64,000 nt of DNA from assembly GCA_902802375.1 (NCBI GenBank), contig CADCLS010000003.1, positions 1 through 64,000 on the forward strand, written 5' to 3'. The notes below the pieces were generated by a model, which worked only from the letters and a program-made list of their open reading frames with translations, had not been told where the DNA came from and searched no databases. Positions 57,199-64,000 of the stretch are shown piece after piece. This DNA comes from Oscillospiraceae bacterium (GTDB lineage: Bacteria; Bacillota; Clostridia; Oscillospirales; Acutalibacteraceae). Every line of letters starts with the position of its first letter. Positions within the stretch are counted from its first letter, which is position 1. Position numbers and translations under genes: made by a program.

Positions 57199-58377
57199 TT
57201 AACTTGCTGTCAGAGCCTTTTTTCTTTTATAGAAACTAATACCCATATCAGCAAAATACTTGTCCGTTTTAGCAATGTTTTCTTTTTGAAAGTTTTCAAA
57301 TGCATCGCAATAGGTGTTAAGCGTAATTCTTATATCTGAATGCCCAAGTATATGCTGTAAAACTTTCGGTTGCATACCTGCCTCTATACATCTTGTAGCG
57401 AAAGTATGACGCAGAGAGTGAAGAGACACTTTTCCCTTAACCTTTTTATCAATAATATCGTATTCCTCAACTGTCCTTTGAAATTGAAGATTTACCTGTG
57501 AAGTTGTAATAAGCTTTCTTTTTTTAATAAATAAATATTCCTTATCACCACAGAAAAGAATTTCCTCTATTAAAGGACGAACCGTTTCCGAAATTGGAAT
57601 TACGCGGTTACCGTTTGCGGTCTTTGCACTGTCCGAAATAATAGCTTGGCCTTTTTGACCTTTTGCCATTGTTTTATTAATTGAAATAGTATTTAAGCGC
57701 AAATCAATATCATTGCGTGTAAGTGCATTGATTTCGCCCATACGCATACCTGTGAGCATTGAAAGTAACATTTGATGTGAATAGTTTACATCCTCCGTTG
57801 TAAGGACTTTATAAAGCCTCATTTCCTCGTCTGTCGTAAGCGCACGAACCTTTTCTCTACGCTGTGAGGATTTCGGCTTTCTCAGATCGGCAACAGGGTT
57901 TTCTTTTATTATTTTGCGTTTTACGGCTTCTTTTAGTGTCCGCTTTATCATCATAAAAACTTTATCTATTATACTTTGTGACATACTTGTTTCAGAAAGC
58001 AAAAAGTCCTTTATCGGTTGGCATGTCAGCGCTTGCAAAGGGGTGTTTTTCAGATAAGGATTGCGTTCAATTCTTTTAAGAGTATCTTTATTTCTGAAAA
58101 ATGTAGATTCTTTTACATAGTTTAAATTATAGTCGTCCTGTATTATTATTTTTGCTAAATCGCAGAGTGTTATTTGATTTGGTGCTATATAAGTCCCTGT
58201 TATAATACTGTTCTTTACGGCAGTAAGTTTTTCGTTCACTTCTTTTACTGTTTTTCCGGTAACGCTTCTGCGAATAGGTTTGCCATAATCATCAATGCCA
58301 ACTACTATTTGTCCTCTGTAACCGGACTTTGTTTTATAAACCGTACCCTCGCCGTTCCCTTTTTTCTTTTTTGCCAT
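57199..58377 (-). CDS. int: Tyrosine-type integrase
   Basis: This 392-residue recombinase would integrate and excise the element. The N-terminus (KKKKGNGEGTVYKTKSGYRG) looks like the arm-type DNA-binding domain of Tn916-like integrases. A SAM-like core-binding domain follows (about 70-170), then the catalytic domain. The catalytic residues are visible as R near 209 (TGMRMGE), HSLRH near 322, LGHSDI and the nucleophile in LNTYC near 355. The C-terminus (KRKKALTAS) is intact. It is the outermost gene, next to leuS. Confidence 0.94.
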   Translation of the reverse strand: MAKKKKGNGEGTVYKTKSGYRGQIVVGIDDYGKPIRRSVTGKTVKEVNEKLTAVKNSIITGTYIAPNQITLCDLAKIIIQDDYNLNYVKESTFFRNKDTLKRIERNPYLKNTPLQALTCQPIKDFLLSETSMSQSIIDKVFMMIKRTLKEAVKRKIIKENPVADLRKPKSSQRREKVRALTTDEEMRLYKVLTTEDVNYSHQMLLSMLTGMRMGEINALTRNDIDLRLNTISINKTMAKGQKGQAIISDSAKTANGNRVIPISETVRPLIEEILFCGDKEYLFIKKRKLITTSQVNLQFQRTVEEYDIIDKKVKGKVSLHSLRHTFATRCIEAGMQPKVLQHILGHSDIRITLNTYCDAFENFQKENIAKTDKYFADMGISFYKRKKALTAS

Positions 58378-58409
58378 TTTCTATACCTCCTTAATTTCGG
58401 CAATTTGCA

Positions 58410-58432
58410 GGGGCATTGTAAAACAATGCCCC
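58410..58432. repeat. Hairpin between the excisionase-like and integrase genes
   Basis: GGGGCATTGT (58410-58419) and ACAATGCCCC (58423-58432) form a perfect 10-bp stem with a three-base loop. No T run follows on the minus strand, so it is probably not a plain terminator; it could slow transcription or translation into int. Confidence 0.6.
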
Positions 58433-58452
58433 CACTGTTTGCAATTATGCGA

Positions 58453-58656
58453 TTATATTCGTCTGGTTGAAGCCCATTCCATAAACTTGGAAGCCATAAC
58501 CTTAAGATTTTTACCGCACTTTACAAGCGGAAAATCTTTGCGCCGCATAATCTGCCTTGCTACCGGAATAGAGCAACCCATAAGAGCGGCAACTTCTTTC
58601 GTGCCTATAAACTTCATAAGGTCTATTTCCTTTGCTGTTAATACTGATTCACTCAT
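58453..58656 (-). CDS. xis: Excisionase-like helix-turn-helix protein
   Basis: This 67-residue protein has a MerR/excisionase-type helix-turn-helix: FIGTKEVAALMGCSIPVARQIM (about residues 16-37) followed by PLVKCGKNLKV, the wing. GGGGGTGG precedes the ATG at 58656; the open frame extends 40 codons further without a good start. Located directly upstream of int, it probably directs excision, but a plain transcriptional regulator is possible. Confidence 0.75.
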   Translation of the reverse strand: MSESVLTAKEIDLMKFIGTKEVAALMGCSIPVARQIMRRKDFPLVKCGKNLKVMASKFMEWASTRRI

Positions 58657-58669
58657 TACTGCCACCCCC

Positions 58670-59557
58670 TTATCTCGCACCGTCATCGCGCATACGGCAC
58701 TGACGCTCATAGTTTTGCTTAAATAACAGAATCGCAAGTTCAGAGATTTGCTGAGGCGTATATCCGTACGGCACATATTGACGAATATCGTCCATAGGAA
58801 TCTTTAACTTTTCCACCTGATTAGGTTTTAGTTCCGAAATGATTTCCTTTATAGATTCATAGTCAAGTTTGCCCTCTGTGTCTAACTGTCTCATACGCCT
58901 TGTCTGTGCGTGCGAGGGGAATATATCGTTTTCTTCAATGCAGTCAACGATATCTCTCTGTCGCTCTTCATTGAGGAAAGAAATCTCTACTGCCGGAGAT
59001 ACTTTCATCTTGCCTGTGTCAACATACTCTTGAAGTTCGGGTGTTAAATAGGTTAGGCGAATAAACCGCTGAACTGTTCGCCCGCTTTCGGTTTCTGAAA
59101 CTGATTCGGCACTTTCTTTTAACTTCCCGACAACTTGTCGGGAAGTGCCTTGATGTTTTATAGCATCAAGTTTCATCTTATATGCTTTACCTTTTTCAAC
59201 AGGCGATACGCTGTCCCGCTGGCAGTTTGAATCAACCATTAAAACGGTTGCCTCGTCTCGGTCAATGAAATAAACAACCGCCGGTACTTCTTTTATTCCC
59301 AGAAGTTCGGCGGCGTGGACTCTCCTATGACCGGATATTATTTCGTATTCGTCAGTCGTGTTCTCAAGTGGTCTTACGATTATTCGATTTAACATCCCTT
59401 TTTCCTTTATGCTTTCTTTCAGTTCCTCCATTGATTCGTCATCTACTACTTTGTAGGGATGACCTTCAAACGGATACAACTTCTCAAGCTTAATATTTGC
59501 TAATTTTGGTTTTTGTTTTATATCTACCTTTTCGGCAGACTTTTTTATTTTTTCCAT
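58670..59557 (-). CDS. ParB/RepB/Spo0J-like partition protein
   Basis: This 295-residue protein has a ParB N-terminal nuclease-like domain (about residues 22-115: YPFEGHPYKVVDD, IIVRPL, EIISGHRRVHAAELLG). A helix-turn-helix region follows (SRQVVGKLKESAESV...GRTVQRFIRLTYL), then a C-terminal tail. AAAGGA precedes the ATG at 59557; the frame continues 60 codons upstream into low-quality sequence. No ParA is in the visible part of the element. Lone ParB-like proteins on such elements may regulate transcription or stabilise the excised form. Confidence 0.85.
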   Translation of the reverse strand: MEKIKKSAEKVDIKQKPKLANIKLEKLYPFEGHPYKVVDDESMEELKESIKEKGMLNRIIVRPLENTTDEYEIISGHRRVHAAELLGIKEVPAVVYFIDRDEATVLMVDSNCQRDSVSPVEKGKAYKMKLDAIKHQGTSRQVVGKLKESAESVSETESGRTVQRFIRLTYLTPELQEYVDTGKMKVSPAVEISFLNEERQRDIVDCIEENDIFPSHAQTRRMRQLDTEGKLDYESIKEIISELKPNQVEKLKIPMDDIRQYVPYGYTPQQISELAILLFKQNYERQCRMRDDGAR

Positions 59558-59648
59558 TAAAATTTTTCCTTTCGTTAATTTATTTTTGTTTTTGTCTGCC
59601 GTTCTTTCAAAGATGATAAAATATAAAAATGCAATTGAACGGTTTTTG

Positions 59649-61142
59649 TTATCTAGACATAATGTCTTTTTGGTTTTTAGCGTCACGGATTTTATATCCG
59701 CGTGCCACTTCATACGGGTCGTTTTCACGCTGAACATTCTGCTCGGCTCTAAGCATATCTTTCACCTTCGTCAGGTCATTAAGAATCGTCTGTGCCGTCT
59801 CCTTGTCCTTACGAAGATGTGTCAGTATCCGTGTGCAACTATCTCGCTTTTCGCTGTACTCCTGTATTCTTTTAGGGTCTTTTTCATTACGCAGTTTGTT
59901 CCGAAAATGCTCCCGGTATTTCTTAAAATCGGCAATGTCAAGTTCTTTCTTTGCGATATACTCCCGAACCTCGCCTACCGTTTTGAACTTTTCTTCGGAC
60001 ATGAGTATAACCTGCCTGCTGTACCTTTCAAACGACCGAGACGCTTCAAGAACTTCAGGCGATTTTGCTTTCATGTCTGTGGCTATAATACACCCGGGTA
60101 TATGCGTTTCAGGCAATAAGAGTTCAATAGCAAGGGAGATAAGCTCAATCGCTAAATCTAAAACAAGCACAAACAGGACCGCATATATTTCGATTACAGA
60201 AGCATGCCCTAAATCCCAATCATAAAACTCACAGCGTTTCGTATATTCCTTTTTAGGCGGATTGGCACGCACCCACTCATAATCGTACCGATAAAACATA
60301 TCGTTAAAGCGGTCTATCGTACCTTGCCTGTCATATTGACAATTTTCATCAATGCGGTCAAAGATTGCGTCTCTGTCATAACTTTCGCCAAGTCTGAAAA
60401 GCCGAGTACCCCGCTTTGCATTATATGAACGGATAGTGGCATACTTATAATCGGTATTGAGACTTACAAAGTAACCCTGCTTTTTCATGGCATAAACAAA
60501 GTCGGCGGCGGTGATACTTACATGAAGTGCCCTGTCTATTGCCTCACGCATAAGATTGTACTTTGTAGGCTCGCCATTCTTTTCGGCAATATAAATCGGT
60601 CGTGGTGCACGCTTTTTCGGGTTTGCGATAACCGTTAAACCCTCTCGCGCACACATCTCGTCAGAAAGCCTGCGCATACGGTAATACTCTCGCTTAGAGC
60701 AATCGTATTTCCTGCCGTCCCAAATAGACACCGGCTGAATTATAAAGTGATTATGCCGAGTTTTAGTATTGAAATGGCTGGCAACTAATACCTGATAATT
60801 ATCTCCCCACATCTTACGGGCCAGTTCAACACCTAAGCGGTGGCACTGCTCGGCGGTGACTTCACCGGTCTTAAAACTCTGGTATGCGTGATATGCTACA
60901 TTGCCGCCGGTCTTGCCAAAACGCTCCTGGACTTCCTGCATTTCCTGTATGGCTGTTTCAGCGTTGCAGTTGATACCTGTTACGGCATAAAACTGCTCGT
61001 CCTTATCAAGAGTTTTAGCAGTATTAGAAGCGTACTTTACGACCTGTTCCAAATCCGAGAATCTTGTCTTTTCAGGATTTTTTGCGTATTCTATGACTCG
61101 CGACATTCCACCTTTGATCTGCCATATCTTGGTTGTTGCCAA
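59649..61142 (-). CDS. MobP-type relaxase
   Basis: This 497-residue protein should nick the element's transfer origin and pilot the strand during mobilization. The N-terminus (ATTKIWQIKGG, YAKNPEKT) matches clostridial relaxase/mobilization nucleases. The metal-binding motif is HFNTKTRHNHF near residue 128, and a tyrosine near residue 19 (VIEYAKN) is a candidate nucleophile. I chose TTG 61142, eight bases after AAGGGGG; an ATG at 61163 is an alternative. A strongly hydrophobic segment (about 330-360: VLFVLVLDLAIELISLAIELLL) is unusual for a relaxase. It overlaps mobC by 71 bases. Confidence 0.85.
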   Translation of the reverse strand: MATTKIWQIKGGMSRVIEYAKNPEKTRFSDLEQVVKYASNTAKTLDKDEQFYAVTGINCNAETAIQEMQEVQERFGKTGGNVAYHAYQSFKTGEVTAEQCHRLGVELARKMWGDNYQVLVASHFNTKTRHNHFIIQPVSIWDGRKYDCSKREYYRMRRLSDEMCAREGLTVIANPKKRAPRPIYIAEKNGEPTKYNLMREAIDRALHVSITAADFVYAMKKQGYFVSLNTDYKYATIRSYNAKRGTRLFRLGESYDRDAIFDRIDENCQYDRQGTIDRFNDMFYRYDYEWVRANPPKKEYTKRCEFYDWDLGHASVIEIYAVLFVLVLDLAIELISLAIELLLPETHIPGCIIATDMKAKSPEVLEASRSFERYSRQVILMSEEKFKTVGEVREYIAKKELDIADFKKYREHFRNKLRNEKDPKRIQEYSEKRDSCTRILTHLRKDKETAQTILNDLTKVKDMLRAEQNVQRENDPYEVARGYKIRDAKNQKDIMSR

Positions 61143-61434
61143 TATCTTTTCCCCCTTTTCCATGGTATAAATCAAGCAGCAGATCCTGTGCGGTTTTGAG
61201 TTTGTCTGTGTACATGTTTGTACCGTTATATTCCAAAAGTTCTAAACGCACATCGCCTATAATCTTGTATACTGATTGAAACTCTTTTGTAGGTGCTTCC
61301 ATAATCTTTCGTTCAAGGGCACAGTTGCGGATATATTCCGATACTGCAAGACCGCACTTTTTAGCCTTGGCTTTAATCTTATTCAGTTCCGACTGATAAA
61401 GCCTGAAACTGAACTGTTTGTTTCTTTCCCTCAT
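61072..61434 (-). CDS. mobC: MobC-like mobilization accessory protein
   Basis: This 120-residue protein has a ribbon-helix-helix-like start (KQFSFRLYQSELNKIKAKAKKCG, SEYIRNCAL) and a helical C-terminal part, the usual form of MobC/MobS proteins that help the relaxase open oriT. The ATG at 61434 is spaced correctly from AGAGGTG; an ATG at 61443 touches it. It lies just upstream of the relaxase and downstream of the hairpin-rich oriT candidate. Confidence 0.8.
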   Translation of the reverse strand: MRERNKQFSFRLYQSELNKIKAKAKKCGLAVSEYIRNCALERKIMEAPTKEFQSVYKIIGDVRLELLEYNGTNMYTDKLKTAQDLLLDLYHGKGGKDIGNNQDMADQRWNVASHRIRKKS

Positions 61435-61442
61435 AGGTTTCA

Positions 61443-61600
61443 TCACCTCTTTTCTTTTTAGTATCAAGAAGACTCGTCGAGCCTCTCGGCTGGGGGGTCA
61501 AAGGGGTTCGCCCCTTTCGCGCTGATGCGCGTTTCCGGTTTTGGCTATACAAAACCTATGCTCGCTATTCTAACGGATAATATAGCCTCGAATAGCCGCA
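61443..61600. other. oriT candidate upstream of mobC
   Basis: Between the mobC and primase genes lie two adjacent perfect hairpins, AAAGGGG-TTCG-CCCCTTT (61500-61517) and CGCGC-TGAT-GCGCG (61518-61531). A 7-bp inverted repeat GGCTATA/TATAGCC lies at 61543-61549 and 61581-61587. Transfer origins of MobP/MobC elements usually sit directly upstream of mobC and contain such repeats. The nick site cannot be named. Confidence 0.5.
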
Positions 61601-61678
61601 CCTCGTTTTATACCCTCATAGGGCATCACCTTCTTTCTTTTGTTTAGTAGCAGTAGTAGCAGAACTTTTCCAGTTTGT

Positions 61679-63079
61679 TTATGCTGCTGTAATGCAGTAA
61701 TTTTGCTTTGTTTCAAGCGTCAGGGTAAAGTTTTTAAAGTAGGAAGAGCCGTTTCGCCTTGTAATAATTTCCTTATATTCGCCACCGATTATTTTGGAAA
61801 TTTCTTTTCTGAAATCTCGCTCGGTCTCGCAAAAGCCGGGATAATTATTCCGGCACCACGCCTTGTATGCTCTGAAAATTTTGCCGGTAGTACAATCGTC
61901 AAACGGCTGTTTTTCTCCGCGCTCACACATACACTCTCTGAAAAAAGTTACGACAGTGTTGTTATCGTTCATATACTTTTCTCTCATCTCGCTAACACTT
62001 TTCGGCTCGTCAAACCGGTAACCGTTTGCTATAACTTTTGTCAGTGCCTTAACCGCTTTTTGAATGATTCCTTGCCGCTCGGCAAACATTTTTTCAAGCA
62101 AAGTTTTGTCCTGCTTAGATTTCGGAATAACATTATTACAGCAAACGACCATAATTCTTTCATAAACCCACGGTCCGTTGTCTCCGCCGAACTTCGGTAA
62201 ATTATTCATGCATAACCACATAAGTCCGTTGTAGGTGAAGTTAAAAGCTTTAAGCCCTTTGAACTCTGCCCGGATGGTGTCGCCGCCCGTGAGTTTTTTA
62301 AATGCCTTAAATTCTTTTACCTTCATACCCGATGCGTCTGCACTGCCGATAAGCCGTTTGCAATATAGGTCGCTTGTTCCGAACCGTTCTTCTAAATCTG
62401 ATAATTCACATCCGCTGTAATTATCAGGACCGATTAGTTTTTCACATAAAGATTTCAGTTGCGACTTCCCCGTGTCTCCTGGTCCAACCATAAAAAGAGA
62501 TTTTTTCATACGGTAACCTTTGACATTGGATATTACTGCGCCCATGAATTCGAGCAATAAATTCTCAACTTCTTTATCTCCATTTGTCAGCGTTTTGAGA
62601 TAATTATCGAACACGGGTGTAGAAACTTTTTTGTCAGTCCAATCGCAGGGAATCTGAATAGTAGAAAGATATTCCGGGGAGTGGGGTAAAAGTTTTAACT
62701 GCCCGTCAGAAATTTTTAGAATTCCGTTGCGGAAATTTATGATACTTTCGTCGCTGTCGAGTTCCTCAATACCGATATATTCAAGGTCGGTTGTAAGTTG
62801 TTTATATGCTTCATTGATGCCGGACATTTTTACATATTCCTCATCAATATCTGATACAAACTTTTTGATATACCCTTTAAAAAGTTCTGCGGAGCAGGGC
62901 TTGTACACGCCGTCACTGTACACATAAATCTGCTGGTCGCTTCTGCCGTTATTACGGACAATTTTGTAAAAAAGATTTTCTCTTACATGCTTTGCTAAAA
63001 GTGAACCTATGATTTTTGGCTCACCGCGCTTGTCGAAGGTAACAAAATCCGGCAGTTTATCTATCTTTGTTGCTTCCAT
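61679..63079 (-). CDS. P4-type primase/SF3 helicase
   Basis: This 466-residue protein has a Walker A GPGDTGKSQLKSL near residue 205. The following SF3 segments are present (GGDTIRAEFKGLKAF, LMWLCMNNLPKFGGD), as in the C-terminal helicase part of phage/plasmid P4-like primases. A catalytic primase domain is not evident in the first 190 residues, so it may be helicase only. AGGAGG lies eight bases before the ATG at 63079. It probably unwinds or helps replicate the excised element, and repeat-rich DNA follows upstream of it. Confidence 0.84.
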   Translation of the reverse strand: MEATKIDKLPDFVTFDKRGEPKIIGSLLAKHVRENLFYKIVRNNGRSDQQIYVYSDGVYKPCSAELFKGYIKKFVSDIDEEYVKMSGINEAYKQLTTDLEYIGIEELDSDESIINFRNGILKISDGQLKLLPHSPEYLSTIQIPCDWTDKKVSTPVFDNYLKTLTNGDKEVENLLLEFMGAVISNVKGYRMKKSLFMVGPGDTGKSQLKSLCEKLIGPDNYSGCELSDLEERFGTSDLYCKRLIGSADASGMKVKEFKAFKKLTGGDTIRAEFKGLKAFNFTYNGLMWLCMNNLPKFGGDNGPWVYERIMVVCCNNVIPKSKQDKTLLEKMFAERQGIIQKAVKALTKVIANGYRFDEPKSVSEMREKYMNDNNTVVTFFRECMCERGEKQPFDDCTTGKIFRAYKAWCRNNYPGFCETERDFRKEISKIIGGEYKEIITRRNGSSYFKNFTLTLETKQNYCITAA

Positions 63080-63154
63080 TTTTTCCACCTCCTCTCGTTG
63101 AAATTTTTGTTTAACATAGTGCCTCCTTTCTAAAAAATTTGTTTTCGCCGCTTT

Positions 63155-63225
63155 ACCTGAATGCAGTTCCTTCCCGAGGATCTCTCCGGAGTCGCCATGC
63201 TCCGTCTGCCGCCAACAGACATCAT
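63155..63225 (-). ncRNA. Hairpin-rich leader upstream of the primase gene
   Basis: On the minus strand two perfect stems follow each other: GTCTG/CAGAC (63220-63216 with 63208-63204) and GGAG/CTCC (63203-63200 with 63191-63188). CTCCGGAG/GAGAGATCCTC-like palindromes adjoin them. The tight packing suggests a folded 5' leader for the primase gene. I recall similar segments in other clostridial elements but cannot name an RNA family. Confidence 0.4.
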
Positions 63226-63810
63226 CGCACAGTCATATCACCATTCATACGGTCATTAAATTGTCAAGGTTCATTTATCTAAATCGCCATAGGGCGGTTT
63301 ATTCGTTTTTTTGGGTTAATATGTACTCGCCAAAAAATTAGCCCCTCACTATTCCGACAAAAAAGTGTCAAAATATAAGGCTTTTCAGAAAATGTTTACA
63401 AATTGTTTAAACTTGTTTTTTTAATACTCCTCCACTTAACGTCAAAAATCGGCCGTTTTGTGCATATGTTTGTGAAAATATTTACAAAAATTTAATAACC
63501 TCCATATATAAGGCAACGAAAACGCCCGAAAATTAAGTTGCAAATCAAAATTTTTTGAATTTCGCCAAATATTGCCTTATTAAACCGTCAAAGTTAACGA
63601 TGTGTAATTTACCCCCTCACTTTTGTATTCCACACTTTTTTCGGAAATAATGCATAGAATTTTTAAAAAATTCTTTTTCTGCTGTGAACGCCAAGTGAGA
63701 ATATCAAAAAATGCTCATTGAAAATGCAAAAATTTTTACCCCTTCACTTTTGTATTCCACACTTTTTTTGAAAAAAATAAGTAGAATTTGAAAATAATTT
63801 TCCAAAAAGC
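63226..63810. other. AT-rich repeat region, possible element origin
   Basis: No gene is seen in these bases. A near-identical 31-base sequence, CCCCTCACTTTTGTATTCCA plus ACACTTTTTT, occurs at about 63611-63641 and 63738-63768, and a degenerate third copy at 63340-63357. The flanks of the first two copies are also alike (TAGAATTT, AT-rich). TATAAGGC appears twice and TTTACAAA-type words recur. A hairpin (AAATCGCC/GGCGGTTT) lies at 63281-63300. This iteron-like layout beside a replication helicase suggests an origin. Confidence 0.45.
63611..63768. repeat. Pair of about 31-bp direct repeats
   Basis: The copies at 63611-63641 and 63738-63768 differ mainly in CCCCCTCAC versus CCCCTTCAC. Their starts are 127 bases apart. 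A shortened relative is at 63340-63357. Confidence 0.75.
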
Positions 63811-63845
63811 GAAAAAGTCCTCTCCGAGCGAAAGCCGGAAAGGAC
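63811..63845 (-). terminator. Intrinsic terminator, minus strand
   Basis: A 10-bp stem with one wobble pair (63845-63836 with 63826-63817) and a nine-base loop is followed on the minus strand by TTTTTC. It ends the structured RNA candidate. Confidence 0.8.
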
Positions 63846-64000
63846 ATATTTTATCGTGCGAGCGATCCGAGCAAACAAAAAACACCGTGGATCCAAAATG
63901 ATATAAGTTTTCTTATATCATTCAGACTCGCACGGCGCTCTGTAGTCCAACCGGTTAAGGTTCCCTCCGCTTGCTCGAATAGAGTTCATATTTTATTGTG
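63811..64000 (-). ncRNA. Structured minus-strand RNA candidate with terminator
   Basis: Read on the minus strand, this segment has a perfect 8-bp helix CGTGCGAG/CTCGCACG (63934-63927 with 63862-63855). It encloses a perfect 11-bp hairpin with an AAAA loop (63922-63912 with 63907-63897). CGAGCAA, nearer the 5' edge, can pair with TTGCTCG inside the loop, a possible pseudoknot or alternative fold. It ends in a strong terminator (63845-63836 with 63826-63817, then TTTTTC). No open reading frame is seen. The 5' end is cut by the window edge. It may be a free small RNA or a leader. Confidence 0.5.

Larger units (their letters stand above)
57086..64000 (-). mobile_element. Integrative mobilizable element, left part
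   Basis: The segment right of leuS carries, all on the minus strand, an integrase, an excisionase-like protein, a ParB-like protein, a relaxase, a MobC-like protein and a P4-type primase, followed by repeat-rich noncoding DNA. This is the gene set of an integrative mobilizable element or the mobilization end of a larger conjugative one. The left boundary is inferred to lie between 57086 and 57198; no tRNA 3' end is recognisable there. The right end, cargo and any conjugation genes are outside the window. Confidence 0.82.

Noticed and set aside
58410-58432. Hairpin between the excisionase-like and integrase genes as a terminator
   Set aside because: There is no T run after the stem on the transcribed strand.
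59586-60225. Plus-strand open frames opposite the relaxase gene
   Set aside because: The minus-strand relaxase is clearly the coding frame; the others have arginine/serine/phenylalanine-rich nonsense composition.
63920-64000. tRNA-like stretch at the right edge
   Set aside because: Some words look like D-arm and T-arm pieces, but no acceptor stem or anticodon stem can be formed; a structured RNA on the minus strand fits better.

Overview
The window reads as chromosome of an anaerobic, gut-type clostridial Firmicute, probably of the Ruminococcaceae/Oscillospiraceae kind. The reasons are a single-chain pyruvate:ferredoxin oxidoreductase, cohesin-like secreted proteins, a CdaA/CdaR pair, an infC-rpmI-rplT operon with a leader, housekeeping promoters of the TTGACA/TTGAAA-17-TATAAT/TAAAAT type, and a Firmicutes-style mobilizable element. 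No rRNA, tRNA or CRISPR array was found.

Layout. 1-725: no confident gene; a hairpin-rich REP/MITE-like repeat. 726-5135: AraC-type regulator divergent from rhaB-rhaA-rhaD (L-rhamnose breakdown). 5399-8917: histidine phosphatase and two flavoproteins. 8998-10008: gapA with its own promoter and terminator. 10073-13105 (minus): queA-tgt-yajC and a small membrane protein. 13251-16030: asd-dapA-dapB (aspartate to lysine/diaminopimelate). 16063-20618: an SPFH/prohibitin protein divergent from nifJ. 20675-23793: a DUF4173-like membrane protein divergent from a MATE transporter. 23848-28282: two transcription units encoding two short acidic proteins, two paralogous cohesin-bearing secreted proteins and a membrane-anchored low-complexity protein; this is the most unusual chromosomal locus. 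28306-31678: an Fe-S scaffold-like protein with a GGGtGRT protein, then a DUF3343 protein and a cysteine desulfurase. 31691-38328: cdaA-cdaR, an unknown small membrane protein, recD2, comF and an mreB-like gene. 38337-39667: infC-rpmI-rplT. 39682-56998: a long co-directional run, rlmB-like, dprA, topA, trmFO, plsX, rnc, radical SAM, smc, ftsY, rdgB, yhbY, nadD, yqeK, rsfS and leuS.

From about 57086 to the right edge lies the left part of an integrated mobilizable element inserted just after intact leuS. It holds (all minus) a tyrosine integrase, an excisionase-like HTH protein, a ParB-like protein, a MobP-type relaxase, a MobC-like accessory protein and a P4-type primase/SF3 helicase. It also has a hairpin-rich oriT candidate, a repeat-rich noncoding region that may be an origin, and a structured minus-strand RNA candidate ending in a strong terminator. 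The right end and any cargo lie outside the window.

Main things to look at: the small-protein/cohesin locus with a shared C-terminal GDFW, the ATA start of infC, the structured RNA and repeats at the right edge, and the Fe-S/sulfur gene pairs whose codon use resembles that of gapA and nifJ. All functions are inferred by reading the sequence; no database search was run.
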